Source: Cellulomonas fengjieae (GTDB lineage: Bacteria; Actinomycetota; Actinomycetes; Actinomycetales; Cellulomonadaceae). Taken from it: a DNA stretch of 64,000 nt. Location of the stretch: contig NZ_CP074404.1 of NCBI RefSeq assembly GCF_018388465.1, forward strand, positions 124,001 through 188,000. The letters are read 5' to 3'. Within the stretch, counting starts at the first letter, position 1, and each line of letters begins with the position of its first letter. Shown one piece after another: positions 34,929 through 43,901 of this stretch. Under the pieces are notes generated by a model, which saw only the letters and a program-made list of their open reading frames with translations, had not been told where the DNA came from and ran no database searches. The position numbers and the translations under genes were made by a program.

Positions 34929-36472
34929 GGTCGGGCTCCTTCGCTGTTCTGGGGTTCTGCGTTGAGGTGGTCGGCGATGGCCAGCGTGAGGATGCGTTCC
35001 TCGGTGGCCTCGCTGTGGTGCAGCTCGCCGGTGACCCGGCCCTCCTGCATGACGATGATCCGGTCGGCCAGACCGAGGACCTCGGGCAGCTCCGAGGAGA
35101 TGACCAGCACGGCCACACCCTTCGTGGCGAGGTCGTCGATGATCGCGTAGATCTCGGCCTTGGCCCCGACGTCGACGCCGCGGGTGGGCTCGTCGAGGAT
35201 GAGGACGTCGGTCTCGCGGGCGAGCCAGCGCGCCAGGACGACCTTCTGCTGGTTGCCGCCGGACAGGTTCTGCACCAGCTGCCCCATGGAGGGCGTCCGG
35301 ATGCGCAGCGCCTCGATGTAGCGCTCGGCCAGCGCGCGCTCCTTGCGCCGGTCGACGACGCCGAACCGGCTGAGGGTGTCGAGCACCGCGAGCGCGATGT
35401 TGTCGCGGACCGTGCGGACCATGATCAGCCCGTCGGCCTTGCGCTCCTCGGGTGCCAGCCCGATACCGGCCGCGATCGCCTGGGCGGGACTGGTGAACCG
35501 CCGCGGTGTGCCGTGCACCTTGAGGGTCCCGCTCGTGACGGGTCGGTCGCCGGCGATCGCCAGGGCGAGCTCGGTGCGTCCGGCACCCACGAGCCCGGCG
35601 AGCGCGACGACCTCGCCGCGCCGCACGGTGAGCGAGACGTCGGTGACGTCCGGCGTGCTGACCGAGTCGAGCTCCAGGAGCACCTCGCCGGGGACCTGGC
35701 GGTTGCGTTCGTACATCGCGGACAGGTCGCGGCCGACCATCATCCGCACCACCTCGTTGACGGAGGTCTCGTCGACCCGGCGGCTGCCGATCAGGGCGCC
35801 GTCGCGCAGCACCGTCACGGAGTCGGCGATCTCGAAGATCTCGCGCATGCGGTGCGACACGTAGCCGACCGCGCGGCCCTCGTCGCGGAGCCGGGCGATG
35901 AGGTCGAAGAGCATGCGCGTCTCGCTGTCGGACAGCGAGGACGTCGGCTCGTCGAAGCAGATGACGGAGGGGTCGTCGATCAGCGCCCGGACGATCTCGA
36001 CGATCTGGCGCTGCGCGGGGGACAGGTCGATCCCGCGGGTCGCCGGGTGGAGGAACCGCTCGAAGCCGAACCGGGCCAGGTCGGCCGCCGCCCGCTCCTG
36101 CAGGGCGCGCTGCGAGACGACGCCGCCCCGGGAGGGGAGCGCGCCGATGTAGATGTTCTCCGCGACGCTGACGAACGGGACGATCTCCGGCTCCTGGGCG
36201 ATGACCCGGACCCCGGCGGCCCGCGAGTCCAGGGGGCTCGCGAACGAGACGGGCGCGCCGCCGACCTCGATCGTGCCGGCGTCGGGCTGGTAGTCCCCGG
36301 TCAGGATCTTCAGGAGCGTGGACTTGCCGGCGCCGTTCTCGCCCATCAGGGCGGTCACCTCGCCGGCGGGCAGGACGAGGTCCACGCCCGTCAGGGCGTG
36401 CACGGGTCCGAAGCTCTTGGTGATGCCTCGGGCCACCAGATCGGTCCGCACCGAGGTGGGGGACGGCGTCAT
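34925..36472 (-). CDS. Sugar ABC transporter ATP-binding protein (RbsA/MglA/AraG-like)
   Basis: A 515-residue protein with two ATPase domains. The first has Walker A GENGAGKSTLL, a degenerate signature (DLSPAQRQ) and FDEPTSSLSD; the second has the family's lysine-less loop GLVGAGRTEL, a good signature NLSGGNQQKVV and LDEPTRGVDVG. This asymmetry is normal for monosaccharide importers. The ATG at 36472 follows GGGAG. A perfect hairpin separates it from the binding-protein gene, which may lower its expression. Confidence 0.93.
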   Translation of the reverse strand: MTPSPTSVRTDLVARGITKSFGPVHALTGVDLVLPAGEVTALMGENGAGKSTLLKILTGDYQPDAGTIEVGGAPVSFASPLDSRAAGVRVIAQEPEIVPFVSVAENIYIGALPSRGGVVSQRALQERAAADLARFGFERFLHPATRGIDLSPAQRQIVEIVRALIDDPSVICFDEPTSSLSDSETRMLFDLIARLRDEGRAVGYVSHRMREIFEIADSVTVLRDGALIGSRRVDETSVNEVVRMMVGRDLSAMYERNRQVPGEVLLELDSVSTPDVTDVSLTVRRGEVVALAGLVGAGRTELALAIAGDRPVTSGTLKVHGTPRRFTSPAQAIAAGIGLAPEERKADGLIMVRTVRDNIALAVLDTLSRFGVVDRRKERALAERYIEALRIRTPSMGQLVQNLSGGNQQKVVLARWLARETDVLILDEPTRGVDVGAKAEIYAIIDDLATKGVAVLVISSELPEVLGLADRIIVMQEGRVTGELHHSEATEERILTLAIADHLNAEPQNSEGARP

Positions 36473-36502
36473 TGTGACTCCCTGCTGGGTTGGTGGAGGG
36501 GA

Positions 36503-36536
36503 GCGGGCGGTGGCGTCGTGCGACGCCACCGCCCGC
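36503..36536. terminator. Perfect 16-bp hairpin between binding-protein and ATPase genes
   Basis: Arms 36503-36518 and 36521-36536 pair perfectly over 16 bp with two bases between them (four-base effective loop). It lies eight bases after the stop of the leftward binding-protein gene. Such hairpins often protect or end the abundant binding-protein mRNA while letting some transcription through to the ABC genes. Confidence 0.75.
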
Positions 36537-36543
36537 GTTGGGG

Positions 36544-37581
36544 TCACGTGCAGACGACGCCCTCGGACTCCCAGTTGGTCGCGTCGACCATGTGGGTGTC
36601 CGCGATCGTCTCGGCGGGCAGCGGCGTGCCGTCCCGCAGCTCGGCGACCATGGCCTTGACGGCGGCGCTGCCGACGTCGTAGCCGGAGATGAACAGGGCC
36701 GCCTTGTTGCCGGTCTCCTGGCCGGCGGCCCAGTCCTTGCAGGTCAGGTACGCGCCCAGGCCCACGCCGATGATGTTCGTCGGTGCGACGCCCTGGTTCT
36801 GCAGCGCGGTCACGACACCGGTCTCGGACTCGTCGTTGCAGCCCCAGACGAGCCAGTTCTCCACGTCCTGGTTGGCCGTGAGGACGGCACCGGCCTTGTT
36901 CAGCGCGTCGGTCACGGAGTTGTCCGTGCCGAGCTCGATGACCTCGGGCGCGTCAGCGGCACCCTCGGTGAACGACGCGGCCGCACCCTCGAGGCGCTGC
37001 ACGCAGACCGAGAGGTCGGCCTTGCCGACCGCGATGATCTTCGTGTTCTCGGCGGTCCAGCCGGCCTCGGTGTAGAGCTCGGCCACCTTCTCGCCGATCG
37101 AGTTGCCCATGGCGGTGCCGTTGAAGCCGACGAACGGCGCGGCGTTGCCGTCGGCGTCCTCGAGGCCGTCGTCGGACGCGAGGAGCGGGATGCCCGCAGC
37201 CTCGGCGGCCGCGATGACCTGCGGGCCGATCGCCTGGTCGGGTGCGACCATCACGATGCCGTCGACACCGCGGGCGATCGCGGCGTCGAGCTCGCTGATC
37301 GCCTTGTTCGCGTCGGTGCCCAGGTTGACCACCGTGATCTTCACGTCGCCGAGCTCCTCGGCCGCGGCCTTGGCGCCGTCGGCCTGGTCGACGAAGTACT
37401 GCTGGTCGCCCTGCTTCTGCAGGTACACGAGCTCCAGGGCGCCGTCCTTCGCGCCCTGCGAGCTGTCGGCCTGCGGGGTCTCCTCCATGCCGGAGCTGCA
37501 CGCGGCCAGTCCGAGCACGAGGCCGGTCGCCGCGCCCACGGCGGCGATCCAGCGGCTGTTGCGGGATGTCTTCGTCGTCAT
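36544..37581 (-). CDS. Sugar-binding lipoprotein (AraF/RbsB-like)
   Basis: A 345-residue periplasmic-binding-protein type 1 lipoprotein. The signal peptide ends in the lipobox LAAC. The fold is shown by IARGVDGIVMVAPDQAIGPQV, PLLASDDGLEDADG and VWGCNDESETGVVTALQ, closest to arabinose-binding AraF in feel. The ATG at 37581 is preferred over 37587 because AAGGA lies six bases before the former and touches the latter. It feeds the ATPase and permease genes that follow. Confidence 0.9.
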   Translation of the reverse strand: MTTKTSRNSRWIAAVGAATGLVLGLAACSSGMEETPQADSSQGAKDGALELVYLQKQGDQQYFVDQADGAKAAAEELGDVKITVVNLGTDANKAISELDAAIARGVDGIVMVAPDQAIGPQVIAAAEAAGIPLLASDDGLEDADGNAAPFVGFNGTAMGNSIGEKVAELYTEAGWTAENTKIIAVGKADLSVCVQRLEGAAASFTEGAADAPEVIELGTDNSVTDALNKAGAVLTANQDVENWLVWGCNDESETGVVTALQNQGVAPTNIIGVGLGAYLTCKDWAAGQETGNKAALFISGYDVGSAAVKAMVAELRDGTPLPAETIADTHMVDATNWESEGVVCT

Positions 37582-37688
37582 CGCCATTCCTTCTGTGGTG
37601 GGGGTGTTCTTGCGGTTGCAGTCGTGACCGACCTAGGTGTGGCCCCGGTCGGCTGCTCGGTCCACTGCGCAGGACCAGCGGGTCGTCG

Positions 37689-40600
37689 TCATCGGGCGCG
37701 CTCGGCGTCGACGAGGGTGGCCAGCTCCCGGCGCAGGTCGAGCGCGCGCACGCGGCTGGGCTCGCGGTGCAGGACGTCGTCGAGGCACGCCCGCGCGTGG
37801 TCGAGGTCGCCGCGCAGCGCCGCGACCTGTGCCTCGAGGAGAGTCGCCGTCGTGGCCCGGGCCGCCTGCGGGTCGTCCTGGAACAGCAGGAGCGTCGGCA
37901 GCGAGGTGGCGAAGTAGTCCACCGTCGCGGGGGTCGAACGCAGCAGCGCCGCGTGCGTCGCCAGGCGGTCGACCAGGGCGTCGGCCCGCACCTCGTCGCC
38001 CAGGCGGCGGAGCGCCAGCACGGCGTAGTAGGTCAGCTCCGAGAGCTCGACCGGCGCCATGCTCTGGAAGTCGCCCGTGGAGCGGGCGGCGCGCGACCAC
38101 GCGTCGCGCGCGCCCGCGTCGTCACCCGTGGCGGCGAGCGCGTCGCCGAGCACGATCAGCAGGTTCGCGTGGTTGGCCAGGGGGTGGCGGGCCTCGCCGA
38201 GGCTCGCGACCGGCTCCAGCGCGCTGCGCACGTGCGCGAGGGCCAGCTCCGGGTCCCCGTCCCGCAGCGCCTGGCGGGCCAGCGCCAGCAGCGCCTCGTC
38301 CCAGGCGGAGAGCACCTGGCCCTCGCCGCCCTCCCACGGCTGGAAGCGACGGCCGCGCAACAGCTCCAGCGCGACGGGCGCCGCCCCGGTGGCGGTGAGC
38401 AGCTGCGCGCGCTCGACGCTGAGGTCGTCCCGGGCGTCGACCGCAGCGCTCTCGCGCTCCAGCACCGCGAGCCGGTGCTCGGGCGCCTCACCCGAGCGCT
38501 TGGCCAGCTGATCGCGCTCGTAGACCAGGCGCGGGTCGCCGGGCGCGGCGGTCAGGGCCCGCTCGTACAGCGCGCGGGCGGCCGCGCGGTCCCCGAGCAC
38601 GTTGACCGCGGCGACCGCGCGGTTGCGCCACACCACGGGGTCGGCCGGGTCGAGGTCGCTCGCGGTGGACCACGCGGCGATCGCATCGTGCGGCCGCTTC
38701 TGGAAGTAGAGCCAGTGACCGAGCAGTGCCCAGGCCCGGGCGTCCCCGGGGTGTCGCGCGACGTGCGCCTGGAGCATGTCGGCGTCGTCGAGGCGCGAGG
38801 CGAGGCAGTGCACCGCCGGTGCCGTGCGCGCCGACGCGCGGTGCTGCTCGGCGGCGGCACGCTCACCGACCCGCTCGAGGATCCGCGCGGCGTGCAGGTG
38901 CACGAGCGGTCGGACCTCCACCTGACCGGGCGTGGTGTCGAGCCCGGCGGCGGTCTCGAGCAGCCGGACGGCGTCCTGCCAGGCACCCAGCGAGTCGTAC
39001 TCGAGCGCGACGTCGAGCAGCGTCGGGGCGTCGGTGGCGAGCGGACGCCCGGCCAGGTCGCGGATCCACACGTCCAGGGGGTCCTTGGCCAGCGACCGGG
39101 CGAGCGTGGCGTGGGCCTCGGCGGGCCTGCCCGTGCGACGCAGCAGGAACGCCAGGACCGCCGCGCTCTGCAGGTTGTCCTCGTCGTCACCGGCTGCCGC
39201 CCGGGCATGGTCGAGCGCCGAGCGGTCGTGACCGCGCGCGGCGTCGAGCCGGGCCATCGCGAGGTGCGCCGCGGCCCGCCACGCGTAGTTCCAGCGCGCC
39301 TTGCCCCACTGCTCGTAGGCCTCGTCGGGTCGGCCGGTGCGCGCCAGCACCTGGCCGAGCCGGAACGCGGCCTCGCCGTCGCCCGGGTTCGTGTTCAGGC
39401 GGGTCTGGCGCGCGAGTGCCGCGCGCAGGTGGTGCTCGGCTTGCGCGTACAGGCCGGCCCGGTACCGCCGGCCGGCCAGGGCCAGGTTCGAGCGGTAGTC
39501 GCCCTCGTCCCGCCGCAGCGCCTCCAGCCAGTACGGCTCCGGGGACCGCGTCGCGTGGCGGTACTGCTCCAGGTGCACGCCCACCAGGTAGAGCTCGTCG
39601 ACCGACGGCACGTCCTGCGGCGCGGGCGGCTCCTGGGCGGGTTCGGGCGACTGCGGTGCCTCGTGGACGGCGCGCGGCTGCCACGCGATGACCTCGGCAC
39701 CGTCGTGCTCGACGACGAGCGTCAGGTCCGTCGGCTGCCAGGCGCCGTCCAGGTGCGCGGTATGCACGATCGGACGATCCGGTCCGGAGTCGGCCACCGC
39801 CTGCCACACGGTGCTGCCGGCCGGGTCGACCAGCCGGACGACGACCGCCGTGCGGGGCCGGGTGAGCGCGGCCGCGACTCGCACGTCCGTCCCGCCCGCG
39901 GTCGGGGTCACGTCGAGGCGCACGGCCGCCTCGAGGTTGGCCTGGTGGACGGGGCCGGTGTCCTGGATCGGGTACCAGTACTGGCTGAAGGTCTTGGTCT
40001 CGCCCGGGGCCAGGAACGTGAAGTCCGGCTGGTTGTCGGTGAAGACCCCGGCCATCAGCTCGACGTAGGGGCCGTCTCCGTCGGTGAGGTTGGCGTCCCA
40101 CGCCCGGCCGAAGTCGCCGTCGCCCCACGTCCACTGCTTCTTGCCCGGGGCGACCTGGTGGTCGGCCCAGTGCACGAACCCGGCGCGGCGGCCGTGGTCG
40201 TACCCGCCGAAGAAGTCGTCCTGGGTGCCGAGCGCCATGTACGACGTGGGCACCGGGATGTTGCGGTACCAGTCGATCCGGTCGCCGTCCGGGTGCTCGT
40301 CGTCCTTGCGGGCCTGGTAGTCGATCCCGTAGTACGGGCGGTCGGCCGCGGGGAACGCCGTCACCGCGCGCTTGGCGTGGTCGGCGACCGCGTGCACGTC
40401 GGTGGGGAAGAAGGACTGGTAGTCGTCGTTGACCGCCGCCGCGACGTTCGCCCACCACAGGAACGTCTGCACCTCGTCGGTGCGGTTGAACAGGCGCGCG
40501 CGCAGCTCGATGACCGAGGAGTCGGGACGCAGCCGGATGCCGTGCATGCCCTTCATGCGTGCGAACGGGTCGTGGTCCGAGCACCAGACCGTGACGGCGC

Positions 40601-41075
40601 CGTCGGCCTCGTGCTCGATCGTCGCCTCGACGGGCAGGAAGGTCGCCGGGCGGTGGTGCTGCGGCCAGTTGAACTCCACGCCGCCGCTGATCCACGGCCC
40701 GGCGAGCCCCACGAGCGCAGGCTTGATGACGTTGTTCCGGTAGAAGAAGTCGTACCCGTTGGTGGTGTCCAGGCCGACGTGGATGCGGCCGCCGAGCTCC
40801 GGCAGGATCATCAGCCGGAGGAACGGGTTCTCCAGGTGGATCGCATCCCAGGAGCGGGGTGCCTTGGTGGGGCTGATCCGCTCGTGGAACGGCAGCGGGT
40901 ACACCTGCCCCGACGACCCCTGGTACACGCGGTTCTCCAGGAACGCCGGGTAGCGGTCCGCCGGGTCCGGCAGGTAGGTGTCGATCAGCACCGGCTCCCG
41001 CCAGGCGGCGACACCGGCGCCCACGAGGTCCGCCGGCACAGCGGGGAGGTCGAGGTGGGAGACGTCATCGGCCAT
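37689..41075 (-). CDS. DUF5107 and tetratricopeptide-repeat protein
   Basis: An 1128-residue cytosolic protein without signal peptide. Residues about 10-340 match the DUF5107 type, a mutarotase-like beta-sandwich (LENPFLRLMILPELGGRIHVGLD, WISGGVEFNWPQHHRP). A beta-rich linker follows, and from about 500 onward there are many helical TPR-like repeats (LGQVLARTGRPDEAYEQWGKA, LALARQALRDGDPELA). DUF5107-TPR proteins are found in sugar-use loci but their activity is not known. It lies upstream of the sugar transporter genes and is divergent from an AraC regulator, so it is probably the first gene of the regulon. Confidence 0.85.
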   Translation of the reverse strand: MADDVSHLDLPAVPADLVGAGVAAWREPVLIDTYLPDPADRYPAFLENRVYQGSSGQVYPLPFHERISPTKAPRSWDAIHLENPFLRLMILPELGGRIHVGLDTTNGYDFFYRNNVIKPALVGLAGPWISGGVEFNWPQHHRPATFLPVEATIEHEADGAVTVWCSDHDPFARMKGMHGIRLRPDSSVIELRARLFNRTDEVQTFLWWANVAAAVNDDYQSFFPTDVHAVADHAKRAVTAFPAADRPYYGIDYQARKDDEHPDGDRIDWYRNIPVPTSYMALGTQDDFFGGYDHGRRAGFVHWADHQVAPGKKQWTWGDGDFGRAWDANLTDGDGPYVELMAGVFTDNQPDFTFLAPGETKTFSQYWYPIQDTGPVHQANLEAAVRLDVTPTAGGTDVRVAAALTRPRTAVVVRLVDPAGSTVWQAVADSGPDRPIVHTAHLDGAWQPTDLTLVVEHDGAEVIAWQPRAVHEAPQSPEPAQEPPAPQDVPSVDELYLVGVHLEQYRHATRSPEPYWLEALRRDEGDYRSNLALAGRRYRAGLYAQAEHHLRAALARQTRLNTNPGDGEAAFRLGQVLARTGRPDEAYEQWGKARWNYAWRAAAHLAMARLDAARGHDRSALDHARAAAGDDEDNLQSAAVLAFLLRRTGRPAEAHATLARSLAKDPLDVWIRDLAGRPLATDAPTLLDVALEYDSLGAWQDAVRLLETAAGLDTTPGQVEVRPLVHLHAARILERVGERAAAEQHRASARTAPAVHCLASRLDDADMLQAHVARHPGDARAWALLGHWLYFQKRPHDAIAAWSTASDLDPADPVVWRNRAVAAVNVLGDRAAARALYERALTAAPGDPRLVYERDQLAKRSGEAPEHRLAVLERESAAVDARDDLSVERAQLLTATGAAPVALELLRGRRFQPWEGGEGQVLSAWDEALLALARQALRDGDPELALAHVRSALEPVASLGEARHPLANHANLLIVLGDALAATGDDAGARDAWSRAARSTGDFQSMAPVELSELTYYAVLALRRLGDEVRADALVDRLATHAALLRSTPATVDYFATSLPTLLLFQDDPQAARATTATLLEAQVAALRGDLDHARACLDDVLHREPSRVRALDLRRELATLVDAERAR

Positions 41076-41131
41076 GGGGGGACGCTACGGCGCGGCGCCG
41101 CGGGTGCAGAATGGCAGTTCTTCCGAGAAAC

Positions 41132-42037
41132 ATGGACGAATCAATGACCATCACACCCGAACGGCAGGCCCGCCGACGCGAGGGGTTCCCGGGGCAGCGC
41201 ATGCGCGTGCTGCCCCGCCCGCTCGTCGCCACGGCGCTCGCGTCGCCCGTGCTCTCGCAGCTGCTCGTCACCGACGTCGGCTACTTCCCGCGTGCCTCCA
41301 GCCACGGTCGGGCCCGCGCGCACGGGGCCGCGCAGCACGTCGTGATCGTGTGCGCGGCCGGCCGGGGGACGTGCACCCTCCCGTCGGGCGTGCACCAGGT
41401 CGGGGCCGGTCAGGCGGTCGCGCTGCCCGCCGGGCTGCCGCACCGGTACGAGGCCGACGCGGCCGAGCCCTGGACGATCTGGTGGATGCACCTCGTCGGC
41501 CACCAGGTCCCGGCGCTCCTGGAGGCCGTCGGCGCCACCGCGGACCAGCCCGTCGTCGGCGTCGGCGACCCCGCACGGGTGGTGTCCCTGATCGACACCG
41601 TCATCCGGCGCATGGAGCGGGACGAGACCATGGCCACGCTCCTGGCGTCGTCAGGTGCCGCGTGGCACGCCCTGGCACTCCTGGCAGCCGACCGACGCAC
41701 GATCAGCCGGGAGCAGGCCGACCCCATCGAGGCGACGATCGAGCACCTGCGCGCCAACGTCTCGACGCGGATCTCGCTGGTCGACCTGGCCGGCATGGCG
41801 GGACTGAGCGTCTCGCACTACTCGGCGCTGTTCCGCCGCGCGACGGGGTACGGGGCGCTGGAGTACCAGACCCGCCTGCGCATGGGTGCGGCGCGCGAGC
41901 TCCTCGACACCACCGACGGCCCGGTCGCGGGCGTCGCCGCCCGGGTCGGGTACGCCGACGCCCTGTACTTCTCGCGCCAGTTCCGCCGCATCCACGGCAT
42001 CAGCCCGACCGAGTACCGCTCCCACGACAAGGGCTGA
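41132..42037 (+). CDS. AraC family transcriptional regulator
   Basis: A 301-residue regulator with an N-terminal cupin-like sensor domain (about residues 35-130, GAGQAVALPAGLPHRYEAD) and a C-terminal double HTH (ISLVDLAGMAGLSVSHYSALFRR and VAARVGYADALYFSRQFRR, ending in the GISPTEYR motif). It is divergent from the DUF5107 gene with about 56 bases between them and likely controls that sugar operon in response to the imported sugar. ATGs at 41111, 41132 and 41144 are all possible; none has a strong ribosome site. Confidence 0.9.
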   Translation: MDESMTITPERQARRREGFPGQRMRVLPRPLVATALASPVLSQLLVTDVGYFPRASSHGRARAHGAAQHVVIVCAAGRGTCTLPSGVHQVGAGQAVALPAGLPHRYEADAAEPWTIWWMHLVGHQVPALLEAVGATADQPVVGVGDPARVVSLIDTVIRRMERDETMATLLASSGAAWHALALLAADRRTISREQADPIEATIEHLRANVSTRISLVDLAGMAGLSVSHYSALFRRATGYGALEYQTRLRMGAARELLDTTDGPVAGVAARVGYADALYFSRQFRRIHGISPTEYRSHDKG

Positions 42038-42069
42038 GGGGTCGAGAGAGCGGCAGGTCAGGCGGCCGG

Positions 42070-42909
42070 TCAGGCGCCCGCGGGCCCGAGCAGGCGCAGG
42101 AGCCGGGCCACCTCGGCACGCACCGCGTCGCGTCCGGGCGTCAGGTACGTGCGCGGGTCGGTCACGTCGGGCCGCTCCGCCAGGACGCGCCGTACCTGCT
42201 CGGTCAGCACGACGTTGAGCCGCGTGCCCACGTTGACCTTGGTGATGCCGTGGCGCACCGCCGACACCAGGCCGTCGTCGGGCACACCGCTGGAGCCGTG
42301 CAGCACCAGCGGGACGTCGACGGCGTCGCGGATCCGCGCGATGAGCCCGTCGTCCAGGACGGCCTCGCGGCTGGACATGGCGTGCGAGGAGCCGACGGCG
42401 ATCGCGAGCGCGTCCACGCCGGTGGCGGCGACGAAGGCGGCCGCCTCGGCCGGATCGGTCCGGACGCCGGGCGCGTGCGCACCGTCCTTGCCCCCGACCT
42501 CGCCGAGCTCGGCCTCGACCCAGCAGCCGACCGCGTGGCAGCGCGCCACGACCTCGGCGGTCCGGCGCACGTTCTCCGGGTAGCTGGCCCGGGACGCGTC
42601 GAACATGACGGAGCGGATGCCGAGGGCCAGCGCCTCGTCGACCAGCGCCTCGTCCTCCGCGTGGTCGAGGTGCACGGTGACCGGGACGGAGGCCGCCTCG
42701 GCGATGGCGAGCGCCCCGCGCGCGATCGGGGTGAGCGCGCCGTGGTAGCTCGCCGCGTTCTGCGAGAGCTGGAGCACGACGGGGAGCCCGGCGTCCTCGG
42801 CGCCGGCGACGATGGCCTCGGCGTGCTCGAGCAGGATCGCGTTGAACGCGCCGACCGCGGTGGCGTCGGCGCGGCAGGTGCGGGCGATGCCCGCCATGTC
42901 GGTGTTCAT
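42070..42909 (-). CDS. Class II ketose-bisphosphate aldolase (GatY/KbaY-like)
   Basis: A 279-residue zinc-dependent aldolase that splits tagatose- or fructose-1,6-bisphosphate to two triose phosphates. Zinc ligands lie in TVHLDHAED and HGSSG; the phosphate site shows in GITKVNVGTRLN. The acid site is in VEAELGEVGGKDG. The length is that of GatY/KbaY rather than FbaA, and the context (AgaS, PfkB kinase) favours tagatose bisphosphate. Last gene of a five-gene leftward operon; its ATG overlaps the preceding stop by four bases. Confidence 0.9.
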   Translation of the reverse strand: MNTDMAGIARTCRADATAVGAFNAILLEHAEAIVAGAEDAGLPVVLQLSQNAASYHGALTPIARGALAIAEAASVPVTVHLDHAEDEALVDEALALGIRSVMFDASRASYPENVRRTAEVVARCHAVGCWVEAELGEVGGKDGAHAPGVRTDPAEAAAFVAATGVDALAIAVGSSHAMSSREAVLDDGLIARIRDAVDVPLVLHGSSGVPDDGLVSAVRHGITKVNVGTRLNVVLTEQVRRVLAERPDVTDPRTYLTPGRDAVRAEVARLLRLLGPAGA

Positions 42910-43901
42910 GCTCGGTTCCTTGCCTGGTGGAGGGGGTGGATCTGCACGTCGGACAACCACGCCGCGCGAGCGTCGGCGTCGATCTCGCCCGCGACCGGAC
43001 GCAGGACGCACGCCGCGGAGGTCGCGACCATGTCGACGAGCGCGTCGGGCCAGCCGACGTCCGCCGCGTCGCCCGCGGCGGCCAGGTGGACGAGCAGCGC
43101 GGCGACGGCCGCGTCCCCGGCACCGGTGGCGTTGCCGGCGACCGGCGTCGGCAGACGCGCCGCCCAGCCACCGTCGGGCGTCACGCACACGATCCCGTCG
43201 GGACCCGACGTCACCGCCACGGCCGGGGCACCGTGGGCGACTAGCTCGGCCGCGGCGGCCACGACGTCGTCCTGGTCGTGCAGGGTGCGGCCGACGAGCT
43301 CGGCGAGCTCGGCCCGGTTCGGCGTGAGGAGCGCGCCGGAGCGGGCGACCGCGGCCAGGGGGGCGCCGGAGGTGTCCACGACGACCGGGACCCCGGACCG
43401 GCGGCACGTCTCGACGATCCTGGGCAGGACGTCGGCCGGGCAGCCGGGTGGCAGCGAGCCGCTCACCGCGAGGGCACGCACGCCCTCCGCGAGCACCTGC
43501 CGGACGGCGTCGAGCACCCGCTCGGTGAGGTGCTCGGGGTCGCGGACGTCGTGCCCCGCTTCCTGCAGGCTCGTGGTCGTGCCGTCGTCGGCGACGACGG
43601 CCACCGTGCGACGCACGTCGGTCAGCGCGTCGATGGCCAGCGTCCGCAGCCCGAGGGAGTCGAGCCCGTCGAGCAGCTCGTTGCCCGCGCGCCCACCGGT
43701 GAGCACCACGGCCCACGTGGTGGCGCCCAGCGTCTCCGCGACGGCGGCGGCGTTCACGCCCTTGCCGCCCGCGCGGGTCGTCACCTGCCGCACCCGCACG
43801 ACGTCGTCCACCACGAGGGCGGGCACCTGGTACGTCACGTCGAGGGCCGGGTTGAGGGTGACGGTGGCGACCCGCACGGTGCCGTCGCGGAGCGCGCTCA
43901 T
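42906..43901 (-). CDS. PfkB-family 1-phosphofructokinase/tagatose-6-phosphate kinase
   Basis: A 331-residue ribokinase-fold kinase of the FruK/LacC type. N-terminal TLNPALDVTY and TRAGGKGVNAAAVAETLG bind the sugar phosphate; the C-terminal NATGAGDAAVA contains the catalytic Asp and anion hole. It would phosphorylate tagatose-6-phosphate (or fructose-1-phosphate) with ATP to give the bisphosphate for the aldolase next to it. Overlaps both neighbours by four bases. Confidence 0.9.
   Translation of the reverse strand: MSALRDGTVRVATVTLNPALDVTYQVPALVVDDVVRVRQVTTRAGGKGVNAAAVAETLGATTWAVVLTGGRAGNELLDGLDSLGLRTLAIDALTDVRRTVAVVADDGTTTSLQEAGHDVRDPEHLTERVLDAVRQVLAEGVRALAVSGSLPPGCPADVLPRIVETCRRSGVPVVVDTSGAPLAAVARSGALLTPNRAELAELVGRTLHDQDDVVAAAAELVAHGAPAVAVTSGPDGIVCVTPDGGWAARLPTPVAGNATGAGDAAVAALLVHLAAAGDAADVGWPDALVDMVATSAACVLRPVAGEIDADARAAWLSDVQIHPLHQARNRA

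Noticed and set aside
34886..36682. A + strand open frame of about 600 codons opposite the sugar ABC genes
   Set aside because: No family motifs and biased shadow composition; the - strand ATPase and permease are unambiguous.
41116..41135. A palindromic operator (GTTCTTCCGAGAAAC) before the AraC gene
   Set aside because: Only about 11 of 15 positions are symmetric, one copy is seen, and it overlaps possible start codons; not strong enough to list.
37566..41147. A + strand open frame of nearly 1200 codons opposite the DUF5107 gene
   Set aside because: Its composition (Arg, Gly, Val, His, Gln-rich, no recognisable motifs) is that of an antisense shadow in very GC-rich DNA; the - strand product has clear domains.
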